From JAGOPO01 sp038065515 (lineage in GTDB: Bacteria > Patescibacteriota > Minisyncoccia > 2-02-FULL-40-12 > GWA2-44-9): a stretch of 12,918 nt of DNA. This document shows positions 1-6,056 of this stretch, piece by piece. How positions within the stretch are numbered: position 1 is the first letter of the stretch; every line of letters begins with the position of its first letter. The translations under genes and the position numbers were made by a program. The notes beneath the pieces were generated by a model that was not told where the DNA came from, made no database searches, and saw only the letters and a program-made list of their open reading frames with translations. The stretch is taken from NCBI GenBank assembly GCA_038065515.1, contig JBBTQV010000029.1, forward strand, positions 1 to 12,918. Direction: 5' to 3'.

Positions 1-617
1 TTTACTCGCTGAAAATCGATGACATTATGAACCTCGAACGGTTCGGCGAGGTGTCAGCCAAGAACATCATCGACGCAATCCGTGCGCGTACAAGGATGCC
101 CCTTGCACGGTTCATATTTGCGCTGGGCATTGAACATGTAGGGGAGGAGACGGCGATTGCGCTTGCCCTTTGGGCAAGCGCAAAGTCAAAAGTCAAAAGT
201 CAAAAGTCAAAAGTTTTCGATGTGTTAAGAAATGTCACTCAAGAAGAACTACAGACTATTCCTGATATTGGTCCGATAGTGGCTCGGAGTATTCATCAGT
301 GGCTTTCGCACGCATACAACCGGAATTTGTTGAAGAAATTTGTTGATGCCGGCCTGAAAATCGAACCAGAGAAGGCCATTGCCAAAGGTGCGCTGTCAGG
401 GAAAACATTCGTGATTACCGGTTCGTTGGACACGATGAGCCGTGATGAAGCAAAGGAGCGCATCCGTGCACAGGGAGGGGATATCAGCGAGTCGGTTTCC
501 AAAAAAACATCGTTCGTTATTGCCGGTTCGGAGCCGGGCTCCAAGTACGACAAAGCACAGAAGCTCGGTGTCAGCATCTTGGACGAGCGGGCATTCCTCG
601 ACCTTCTCTGCCGATAG
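1..617 (+). CDS. ligA: NAD-dependent DNA ligase LigA, C-terminal part (5' end outside window)
   Basis: The frame is open from position 3 and ends with TAG at 615-617, giving about 204 residues without a start, so this is the 3' part of a longer gene. NAD-dependent DNA ligase seals nicks during replication and repair. Helix-hairpin-helix segments are visible (GIEHVGEETA, then IPDIGPIVARSI), followed by a C-terminal BRCT domain that begins at LSGKTFVITGSL and continues through GGDISESVSKKTSFVIAG. That order matches the LigA C-terminus; the adenylation, OB and zinc-finger parts lie upstream. Between the HhH segments is a Lys/Ser-rich insertion (SAKSKVKSQKSKV) encoded by a 7-bp tandem repeat directly after a perfect hairpin; LigA normally has a short non-repetitive linker there. 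The promoter of the next gene lies across the ligA stop codon. Confidence 0.93.
   Translation, partial: YSLKIDDIMNLERFGEVSAKNIIDAIRARTRMPLARFIFALGIEHVGEETAIALALWASAKSKVKSQKSKVFDVLRNVTQEELQTIPDIGPIVARSIHQWLSHAYNRNLLKKFVDAGLKIEPEKAIAKGALSGKTFVITGSLDTMSRDEAKERIRAQGGDISESVSKKTSFVIAGSEPGSKYDKAQKLGVSILDERAFLDLLCR
157..183. repeat. Perfect 12-bp inverted repeat (3-nt loop) inside ligA
   Basis: Arms 157-168 and 172-183 are exact reverse complements around the loop TTT at 169-171. The sequence encodes part of ALALWASAK in LigA, and the 7-bp repeat tract starts within its right arm. No T-run follows, so it does not look like a terminator. Confidence 0.85.
181..214 (+). repeat. Heptamer tandem repeat AAAAGTC in ligA
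   Basis: Exact 7-bp units AAAAGTC lie at 188-194, 195-201 and 202-208, with a one-mismatch unit at 181-187 and a partial unit at 209-214. The tract is in frame with ligA and encodes KSKVKSQKSKV. Related tracts occur at 6022-6056 and 11664-11684. Confidence 0.9.
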
Positions 618-628
618 TCTGGTATACT
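599..628 (+). promoter_or_regulatory. Extended -10 promoter of the AAA+ gene; leaderless start
   Basis: TG at 620-621, one base, then TATACT at 623-628 form an extended -10. A weak -35 (TCGACC, 599-604) lies 18 nt upstream. The -10 ends 7 nt before the ATG at 636, so transcription would start at or next to the start codon. Confidence 0.6.
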
Positions 629-635
629 GAACGGT

Positions 636-2786
636 ATGTCTCCCGAACAAAAACCGGAAATCGCCCGTGAAGCGGAATCACTTGCCGCAGAGCGCCGTGC
701 CTTGCGAAAAACGCGCGGCGCACTCGAGTTGGTGCCGCCCGACCTTGAAGAGGAACTTGCACGCCTGAACGAACGCGCTCATGCACTGGCCGCCGAGGCG
801 GGCGGCTTCCGAGGATTGCTCAAGGGCCGTCGCCAAGCGGAATCAATGCGGCCGCTCATTCGAACGATCAAGTCCGGCCGTACGGCATTGCGCCGACAGG
901 AATTCCAAATCGCCCGTGCGGCCGGAAAACACGGCATGACCGAGTGGGCGGAACGGAAGCTGGGCGTACTGGACGATGACATCAGTCATTTGGACAAACA
1001 GGTCGAAGAACTCCGACGCGACCCCGAGTCGGCCGTCCAGCTTCGCATGATCGAATTGTCCGATTGGCGCGACCAGCTCCAGGAGGGATACGCGGTCACG
1101 CATTCGCGCCAGGCATACCTGGACCGCATGCAGGCGCTGATCCAATCCGGCAAGCCGATATTTCTCAAGGGGCCCACGGGTACCGGCAAGACCGAACTGG
1201 CTCGTGCGCTGGTGAACGAGCTGTACGGCCGCGACCCCGAAATTGTCCGTGGCAATCCGAATGTGCAGGAGTGGACGATGATAGGCCAGACGGGTCTTCG
1301 GGAGACCGAAAAAGGGGGAACGGAAACGGTCTTCGACCCGGGGCCGTTGGTGCGCGCATTGGAACAGGGAATTCCCGTTGTCATCGATGAATTCAACCAA
1401 ATTGATCCGCAGGTGCGGTTTGTGCTCAAAGAAATATACAATCGCAGGCCGGGCGACTGTATACCCGTGCCCAACAACGAAACGCACTGCATCAAAGAGG
1501 GCTTTGCCATCATCACCACCGCCAACCTCGGTGCGCGGTACGAGAGCGCCCGATTTCCGCTGGACGATGCCGAAGAACGCGTGTTCCTCGACTCAACCAT
1601 TGATGTCGAATATCTTCCCGCACACGAGCTCTACGACCTCTGCCTGTCGTCGCTCGTTGCGGTTCGCGGCGATGTCCCCATCAGCGCGGTCGAAGCGTCT
1701 ACGACGCTGAAGCGATACTGCGATGCCGTTGCCGGAATCCAACGCATCTACACCGGCGGGACAAGCGTCTTTGACATGGAGGGCAAGGCATCCAAGGGAA
1801 TCAAGCAGTCGCTGGAAAAGACGGTCATTGATCCCGGGCTTGCGCTTCGGCTGGTGAAAGACTTTTCTGTTGCCGGAGCGCCGCGCGGCGTGTCGTTGGC
1901 CGAGCACTTGGCTCGGCGCGTTACCGACCTGTTGGCGAATCTCAATAACGACAACGACCGCAATCTCATGGCAAAAGTGTTTTCCCAGTACGGTATCATC
2001 GGCGCATCCATCGGCGATCTTGCAAAGACCGATGCCACCCGCGCATCCATCGTCTCTGCGCCACTACCCGTGTCTGAACGGGGCCATACCACGCTCCGCG
2101 ATGTTTCGCTCTTGGACCCCTATCAGTTGCGTGCGGCATCGCTCAAGGATGATGCGGAAGCGCTGGGGGTGGAGAAAAAACCGAAACGCCCGCCGCCGGA
2201 AACATTCGAATCGGTTACCGCGCGAACAACGGCCTTTGCGCGAGACACATTCAAGACTGCATGGGGATACACTGATGAGCAGATGGCAGTCGCCGAACAG
2301 AATCTTGCTCCCGAAACCATCAATCCCCGCACCATCAACTATCCTGCCCGCACAGCGGATGTTGATGCGTCAAAATTAGGTCAGTTCACCCTGAATCCCG
2401 AAACCATCAGCATCGCCTGGGAGTCCATGACTCCCAAACAGATCGCCGAAAAGACAGAGATCATTGATATCAACACCGACCCCGACTTCACGAAGCTTAC
2501 CGACAAATCTCTTGCCTCTATCGTCTCATTCATCATCAACAAGTATGGCTCCGACCGTCTCCCCGGTCTGGAGCTCGAACGGCGCATCTTTGAACTGGGC
2601 GATACTGCCCCCGCATCATTCACCGATGGCAAGTATCACTTCTTTTTCGGCTCCCTCATCCGGGGCTTGTATGGCGGCTGGGGTGTGCCGTATGCGGACT
2701 GGCACGGCGACCGGTGGAACCGGGGTGGCAATTGGCTTGAGGATGACTGGAATGCCGAGTACCGTGTCGTTCTTGTGAAAAAATAG
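636..2786 (+). CDS. MoxR-like AAA+ ATPase with C-terminal candidate DGR variable region
   Basis: The product has 716 residues. Residues ~1-130 are charged and Arg/Glu/Ala-rich, suggesting helices or coiled coil. The AAA+ core follows: Walker A GPTGTGKTE at 179-187, Walker B IPVVIDEFNQ at 246-255 (D251, E252) and a sensor-1 Asn at 297 in AIITTANLG. MoxR-type ATPases usually work with a VWA partner as ATP-driven chaperones or metal-insertion/remodelling machines, and a VWA gene lies just downstream of the intervening RT gene. The last ~40 residues (2664-2783) are Gly/Trp/Asp-rich (WNRGGNWLEDDWNAEYRVVL) and resemble C-type-lectin-fold ends diversified by DGRs. The ATG is preceded 7 nt away by TATACT and has no Shine-Dalgarno, consistent with a leaderless mRNA. 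The AAA+ identity is firm; substrate and the VR role are inference. Confidence 0.9.
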   Translation: MSPEQKPEIAREAESLAAERRALRKTRGALELVPPDLEEELARLNERAHALAAEAGGFRGLLKGRRQAESMRPLIRTIKSGRTALRRQEFQIARAAGKHGMTEWAERKLGVLDDDISHLDKQVEELRRDPESAVQLRMIELSDWRDQLQEGYAVTHSRQAYLDRMQALIQSGKPIFLKGPTGTGKTELARALVNELYGRDPEIVRGNPNVQEWTMIGQTGLRETEKGGTETVFDPGPLVRALEQGIPVVIDEFNQIDPQVRFVLKEIYNRRPGDCIPVPNNETHCIKEGFAIITTANLGARYESARFPLDDAEERVFLDSTIDVEYLPAHELYDLCLSSLVAVRGDVPISAVEASTTLKRYCDAVAGIQRIYTGGTSVFDMEGKASKGIKQSLEKTVIDPGLALRLVKDFSVAGAPRGVSLAEHLARRVTDLLANLNNDNDRNLMAKVFSQYGIIGASIGDLAKTDATRASIVSAPLPVSERGHTTLRDVSLLDPYQLRAASLKDDAEALGVEKKPKRPPPETFESVTARTTAFARDTFKTAWGYTDEQMAVAEQNLAPETINPRTINYPARTADVDASKLGQFTLNPETISIAWESMTPKQIAEKTEIIDINTDPDFTKLTDKSLASIVSFIINKYGSDRLPGLELERRIFELGDTAPASFTDGKYHFFFGSLIRGLYGGWGVPYADWHGDRWNRGGNWLEDDWNAEYRVVLVKK
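2664..2783 (+). other. Candidate DGR variable region at the AAA+ C-terminus
   Basis: The last 40 codons of the AAA+ gene have fixed-looking Trp/Gly/Val positions alternating with Tyr, Gly, Asp, His, Asn and Arg, many on NNY codons (tat, ggc, ggt, gac, cac, gat, aat). That is what adenine mutagenesis of AAY template codons would leave. The gene ends in YRVVLVKK directly upstream of the RT gene, the usual place for a variable region. No matching template repeat was found in the window, so this is a hypothesis. Confidence 0.45.
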
Positions 2787-2959
2787 CCTGTTGTGCATTG
2801 TCTGTTTGTATTGGTGTTTGGACGGTTGGTTGTTGATCTGCGCCGCGAATATCAGCGGACCGGACTGCTCCTGCCTCCGGCCTTGCTTCGCCGAAGCGGC
2901 TACGCAAAGGCATAGCAGGCAAGCCTATCAGCCGCGGTGCCGAGACGGGCGGTTTCGGA
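2787..2959. other. Intergenic segment before the RT; odd palindrome, no recognisable gene
   Basis: This 173-bp segment is where the missing N-terminal part of the RT would be expected. The RT frame is open from 2837 but has no ATG, GTG or TTG until 2960, and its translation there does not resemble RT. It contains an odd palindrome with arms GCTTCG (2885-2890) and CGAAGC (2892-2897), set in a larger imperfect inverted region running to about 2920. No A-rich copy of either candidate variable region is visible, so no template repeat can be placed here. Confidence 0.6.
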
Positions 2960-3655
2960 ATGTGGCTCGCGTATGTCTGCCGCAGTGTGAACCGCCGACT
3001 CATGACAGCACGAATTGCGTCTGCGCAGGGCGCTAGGGCATTGCGATGCCGAATCAGATTCAGTCCCCGGGAGCTCCAGTGTGATATTCGGAAATGCTTT
3101 GCGTCGATTGACCACGAGATTCTTTGCGCGATACTCGTGCGCCATATTTCATGTCCGCGCATCATGCGCACTATCCGTTCGGTGATTGATAGTTTCTTGC
3201 CGGGAGGCAGAGCCAGGGGAATCCCGCTTGGCAATCTCACCAGTCAGCTCTTTGTGAATGTCTATTTGCATGAGTTTGATATGTTCGTACAGCGAACGCT
3301 TCGATGCGAGCGGTATATCAGGTACGCGGATGATATGGCGATAATTTCTCACGACCGCAGGTGGCTGATTTCGCTGGTTCCGAGGGTCCGCACTTTTCTC
3401 GGTTCCGCTTTGAAATTGCAATTGCATTCCGACAAACTTACACTACGAACAGCCGCTTCGGGCATTGATTTTCTGGGGTGGGTACACTTCCCTCATCATC
3501 GAGTGCTGCGTACCTCAACGAAGCGGCGGATGTTCCGTGCATTGCAGCGGCCTGTCGCACCATCGGTGACCGCATCGTATCTCGGTCTGTTGGGGCATGG
3601 CAACGCGTTTCATCTTGAGCAATCGGTTCGGGAACTTGCTATACTGGATGAGTGA
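2960..3655 (+). CDS. DGR-type reverse transcriptase, N-terminally shortened (possible pseudogene)
   Basis: The product has 231 residues and carries the central RT motifs in order: CDIRKCFASIDHEIL at 41-55 (motif A, with the catalytic Asp), GIPLGNLTSQ at 87-96, YADD at 122-125 and FLGW at 171-174. GN-x-TSQ, in place of the QG-x-x-SP of group II intron RTs, is typical of DGR RTs, which copy a template RNA with adenine errors and overwrite a variable region in a target gene. DGR RTs are usually over 300 residues; here the recognisable part begins at about AYVCRS, so the N-terminal RT region is absent, and ATG 2960 has no Shine-Dalgarno. Either the gene was truncated and is decaying, or it uses a start I cannot see. 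Its stop overlaps the VWA GTG start by 4 nt. No Avd gene or template repeat is visible. Confidence 0.85.
   Translation: MWLAYVCRSVNRRLMTARIASAQGARALRCRIRFSPRELQCDIRKCFASIDHEILCAILVRHISCPRIMRTIRSVIDSFLPGGRARGIPLGNLTSQLFVNVYLHEFDMFVQRTLRCERYIRYADDMAIISHDRRWLISLVPRVRTFLGSALKLQLHSDKLTLRTAASGIDFLGWVHFPHHRVLRTSTKRRMFRALQRPVAPSVTASYLGLLGHGNAFHLEQSVRELAILDE
3637..3645 (+). promoter_or_regulatory. Extended -10 promoter of the VWA gene inside the RT 3' end
   Basis: TG at 3637-3638, one base, then TATACT at 3640-3645. A weak -35-like TTGAGC lies at 3615-3620 with a long 19-nt spacer. The -10 ends 6 nt before the GTG start at 3652, so the VWA mRNA could be leaderless and independent of the RT. Confidence 0.55.
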
Positions 3656-5520
3656 GCACGACCGAACATCTCCCGGAGCAGACACAGGAACAGATTGCGA
3701 GGCGCGAAATGGCCGAACGGATTTGGCGCGACCACAGCAAGTATTTTGAGGCGTACGCGGGGGTGCATGGACTCAAAGTAGAACCATCGCCGCCCAAACT
3801 GGGAACTTTTGCCGTTGATTTGGAAAAGGGCGTCGTGTATGTGGTGGTGGAGTGGTTTCTTGAGCGCGGGTATTCGGAAGCGGAAATTCCGGCGCACATG
3901 CTCCACGAGCTGGAGCATGTGCGGGAAGCGGATGCGCTGGTGCATTCCTGCGGCGGAGTCGAGACATGGCGGGCGCACGGCAAGCGGCGCAAGGAGAGCC
4001 GCCGGTATGGTATTTTGGACAACTGGGTAGACGACATCAAGGTCAACCGCACGGAAATGCTTCGGGCGCCGGTGCAGACGGAAACACTTTTTCGATTTTA
4101 TCGCACGCGGTTCAATAAGGGGTCGGCGGATTTTACCGATGCGCCGCGGCACCTGCAATTTGCGTACTCACTTCTGCGGCGGGGGATGTTGCCTGATGAA
4201 TCAATCGGTGTTGCGCCGGAAGTGCGGGCGGCTCTGGATGAGCTTGATGCGGTTCGCGGGCCGAGCGGTCGCACGGCGATGGATATCATGACAGACCCAC
4301 AGACCGAAATGTCCACGCGGCTCGCGCTTCAGGAGCGGTATGTTGAGCCGCTCTACGAGCGGCTGTTCCAGCAAGATGTGGTGGAGCGAGCGCAATCGAA
4401 AGACCAGCAGGAACAGCAACCTCAGCAGGGAGGCGAGGGCGCCTTTTCGGAGGAGTACGACGCATTTGATGCGGAGAATCCCGACGGCGCGTTTCCCGAT
4501 GATGCGCTTGGCAAAGCAGTTGAGGATGCCGAAAAAGCCGGAGCGCTCTCACAGCCGCGCGGAGGACAGCCGAGCGATGCGGCGGCAGAGGCGCGCGTGG
4601 CGTATGCGCGCGAGCATGGAGTTTCGGAGGGTGACCTTACCCAGTATCGGCGGTTCTACGAACAGATCGCCGCGCTTTCCGATCCCGAAACGGACCGATC
4701 GGTTGTCGATGAATTACGCGGGCTCTTTGAGCGGATTATTTCAGAACGGCAACGGCCTCGCATGGTGCCCAAGCATCCGGTGACCCATGGCCACCGGCTT
4801 TCGCGACCGGCGCAGGCGCACATCGCTACACGGACGGGCGATCGCCATCCGCCGGTTTGGGAAACGATTGAACGGAAAGAGAAGAAAGGCGAGCTCTATG
4901 GCGACATCGATGTGGCGCTCGTGTGCGACCGATCGGAAAGCATGGCGGAAGGCAACGGCCAAAAAGCCGTCCAGCAGCGGCTTGCTGCCGGGCTTGCCCT
5001 TGAAGCGCTTACTGATTTTGCCGACCTCGTTCACGAACGGAAGAAAGAACTCGCTGACGATTTGACGGTGCGAACACAGGTGTGGTCGTTCGGCGATGAA
5101 GCGGTCACACAAGAACTCAAGCCGCTCAACGACGAACTTACCGAGCAAGACCGCGTGTCGGTATATCGCGCGCTTGGTTCAACATCTGGCCAGTCGACGA
5201 TGGATTATGCCGCGCTTGAGCGCATCGCGGATGCGATCGGTGCGGACGAGGAGAAGCTGATGCGTGAGCGGAAGTTGAAAAAAATCATTATCGTGCTCAC
5301 GGATGGCGATAGCAGTAATACGACAGCTTTGAAATCACAGATAGCGCGGCTTCGTGAGATGGGCGCGGTCGTGGTTGGTGTCGGTATCACCAAAGAGGGC
5401 ACTGCGGCTAAGAAGGCATACGCCCCCGACGGTCTCGTGTGTGAGGATGTTGTCGACCTACCACGCACGCTCGCAGAGCTTCTCAAGAAGCACTTGGCTG
5501 ATGTGAATATCCGGCATTGA
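3652..5520 (+). CDS. VWA-domain protein with N-terminal HExxH metallopeptidase-like motif
   Basis: The product has 622 residues and starts at GTG, sharing GTGA with the RT stop. The N-terminal part holds HELEH at 85-89 (HExxH) with D94, then LDNWVDDIKVNR from ~122; this resembles the putative zinc-peptidase regions found ahead of VWA domains in some MoxR-associated proteins. A Gln/Glu/Asp-rich linker covers ~245-290. The C-terminal VWA domain has a complete MIDAS-like set: DRSES at 426-430, Thr in GSTSGQST (511/516), and LTDGDSS around D551. Such proteins bind a metal ion and a ligand and are remodelled by their AAA+ partner, here most likely the ATPase at 636-2786. Whether the HExxH site is catalytic is unknown. 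There is no signal peptide or membrane segment, so it should be cytoplasmic. Confidence 0.85.
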   Translation: MSTTEHLPEQTQEQIARREMAERIWRDHSKYFEAYAGVHGLKVEPSPPKLGTFAVDLEKGVVYVVVEWFLERGYSEAEIPAHMLHELEHVREADALVHSCGGVETWRAHGKRRKESRRYGILDNWVDDIKVNRTEMLRAPVQTETLFRFYRTRFNKGSADFTDAPRHLQFAYSLLRRGMLPDESIGVAPEVRAALDELDAVRGPSGRTAMDIMTDPQTEMSTRLALQERYVEPLYERLFQQDVVERAQSKDQQEQQPQQGGEGAFSEEYDAFDAENPDGAFPDDALGKAVEDAEKAGALSQPRGGQPSDAAAEARVAYAREHGVSEGDLTQYRRFYEQIAALSDPETDRSVVDELRGLFERIISERQRPRMVPKHPVTHGHRLSRPAQAHIATRTGDRHPPVWETIERKEKKGELYGDIDVALVCDRSESMAEGNGQKAVQQRLAAGLALEALTDFADLVHERKKELADDLTVRTQVWSFGDEAVTQELKPLNDELTEQDRVSVYRALGSTSGQSTMDYAALERIADAIGADEEKLMRERKLKKIIIVLTDGDSSNTTALKSQIARLREMGAVVVGVGITKEGTAAKKAYAPDGLVCEDVVDLPRTLAELLKKHLADVNIRH

Positions 5521-5552
5521 ACCCCGTACCCATCCTTCGTGCCCATCCTTGA

Positions 5553-5581
5553 TGAACAAGAATTGATTCGTATGTTAGAAT
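5553..5581 (+). promoter_or_regulatory. Promoter of the tRNA-Cys-like gene
   Basis: TG at 5573-5574, one base, then TAGAAT at 5576-5581; a -35-like TGAACA at 5553-5558 gives a 17-nt spacer. The -10 ends 6 nt before the mature tRNA 5' end at 5588, so transcription would begin at or next to it. Confidence 0.5.
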
Positions 5582-5587
5582 AATGGC

Positions 5588-5663
5588 GACGGCGTGGCCG
5601 AGTGACTAGGCCGAGGGACGGCAATCCCTCGTAGGGTAGGTTAAAATCCTCCCGCCGTCTCCA
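5588..5663 (+). tRNA. tRNA-Cys(GCA)-like gene with unusual loops, CCA encoded
   Basis: This 76-nt cloverleaf has a perfect 7-bp acceptor stem (5588-5594 with 5653-5659), U8 and G9, a 3-bp D stem (5597-5599/5609-5611), a 5-bp anticodon stem (5614-5618/5625-5629), a T stem with one mismatch (5636-5640/5648-5652), U73 and an encoded CCA (5661-5663). GCA in the anticodon loop plus U73 point to cysteine. Several features are abnormal: the anticodon loop CGGCAA has 6 nt instead of 7 and lacks U33; the D loop has GA where GG (18-19) is expected; the T loop is TTAAAAT, so C56 is A. It may be a divergent but working CPR tRNA or a degenerate copy. Acceptor-stem integrity, a fitted promoter and a terminator favour expression. 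Confidence 0.7.
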
Positions 5664-5668
5664 CTGCT

Positions 5669-5698
5669 CCCCCGAATCCGTTCGGGGGCTATTTTTTT
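5669..5698 (+). terminator. Rho-independent terminator after the tRNA
   Basis: An 8-bp perfect stem (CCCCCGAA 5669-5676 with TTCGGGGG 5681-5688) and TCCG loop are followed by a run of seven T at 5692-5698. It starts 5 nt after the CCA end and separates the tRNA from gatC. Confidence 0.92.
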
Positions 5699-5709
5699 AC
5701 TGAAAATCA

Positions 5710-5718
5710 TGATATTTT
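5710..5718 (+). promoter_or_regulatory. Candidate extended -10 for gatC; leaderless start
   Basis: TG at 5710-5711, one base, then TATTTT at 5713-5718, ending 7 nt before the gatC ATG at 5726. No good -35 is seen because the terminator lies upstream. The spacing matches that of the AAA+ gene promoter. Confidence 0.45.
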
Positions 5719-5725
5719 TACACAT

Positions 5726-6052
5726 ATGCTGACGGACACGGAAATTGAACACATCGCCAAACTGGCGCGTATTGAACTGTCCGATGAGATGCGCTCGCGC
5801 ATGAAACACGACCTCTCCGAGGTTCTTGATTACATTGCGTTGCTGGAAAAGGCCGACACTGCCGGAGTCGAGCCGCTGTACCAGGTGACCGGCCTGCAGA
5901 ATCAGACCCGCGCCGATGAGCGGCGAGGCGATCTGCCTGTCGGCAGGCAGGTTTTGGTACCGGATGAAAAACTGACGGAATATCTGGTTGGACAGGCACC
6001 GCACTCGCAGGGGCGGCTTATAAAAGTCAAAAGTGTAAAGTCAAAAGCGTAA
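5726..6052 (+). CDS. gatC: Asp-tRNA(Asn)/Glu-tRNA(Gln) amidotransferase subunit C
   Basis: The product has 108 residues. The N-terminus (LTDTEIEHIAKLARIELSD) and the following DLSEVLDYIALLEKADTAGV segment are classic GatC. GatC ties the GatA amidase to GatB in the complex that converts misacylated Glu-tRNA(Gln) or Asp-tRNA(Asn) to the amide form. The C-terminal half is abnormal: a palindromic repeat adds LPVGRQV at about residues 70-76, and the tail ends in KVKSVKSKA, made by a degenerate 7-bp repeat in place of the usual end. It is followed 4 nt later by gatA. gatB is not in this window. The ATG lies 7 nt after a possible -10, with no Shine-Dalgarno. Confidence 0.92.
   Translation: MLTDTEIEHIAKLARIELSDEMRSRMKHDLSEVLDYIALLEKADTAGVEPLYQVTGLQNQTRADERRGDLPVGRQVLVPDEKLTEYLVGQAPHSQGRLIKVKSVKSKA
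5933..5950. repeat. Palindromic repeat inside gatC (7-bp arms, TCGG loop)
   Basis: CTGCCTG (5933-5939) and CAGGCAG (5944-5950) are exact reverse complements around TCGG. In frame they encode LPVGRQ, an insertion in a region where GatC is normally compact. From memory, similar palindromes giving LPVGRQ are scattered through other CPR genomes; this was not searched. Confidence 0.7.
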
Positions 6053-6056
6053 AGTT
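6022..6056 (+). repeat. Degenerate heptamer tract at the gatC/gatA junction
   Basis: Five consecutive 7-bp units: AAAAGTC, AAAAGTG, TAAAGTC, AAAAGCG, TAAAGTT. They form the last codons and stop of gatC and run right up to the gatA ATG at 6057, taking the place where a gatA ribosome binding site would be. Confidence 0.85.

Noticed and set aside
181..214. CRISPR-like or other spaced repeat array
   Set aside because: The units are 7 bp, directly abutting, and lie within a coding frame, with no spacers.
843..1487. Antisense open frame of 214 codons inside the AAA+ gene
   Set aside because: It lies opposite the Walker A and B coding region, shows no recognisable domain and has no promoter or ribosome site. 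It is a high-GC shadow.
2787..2960. Template repeat expected between the AAA+ gene and the RT
   Set aside because: By eye no A-rich copy of 2664-2783 or of 10766-10867 is present here. A computed alignment allowing only template-A changes would settle it.
2945..3010. Similarity of LAYV near the RT start to LAYV in the protein at 10010, as a possible template repeat
   Set aside because: The matching run is short, and differences fall on non-A bases of the would-be template. The segment is also poor in A, unlike DGR templates.
2791..3036. Small open frame overlapping the RT start in another frame, as the missing RT N-terminus by frameshift
   Set aside because: Its translation has none of the expected RT N-terminal blocks, and the actual RT frame is already homologous from AYVCRS onward, so no frameshift is needed.
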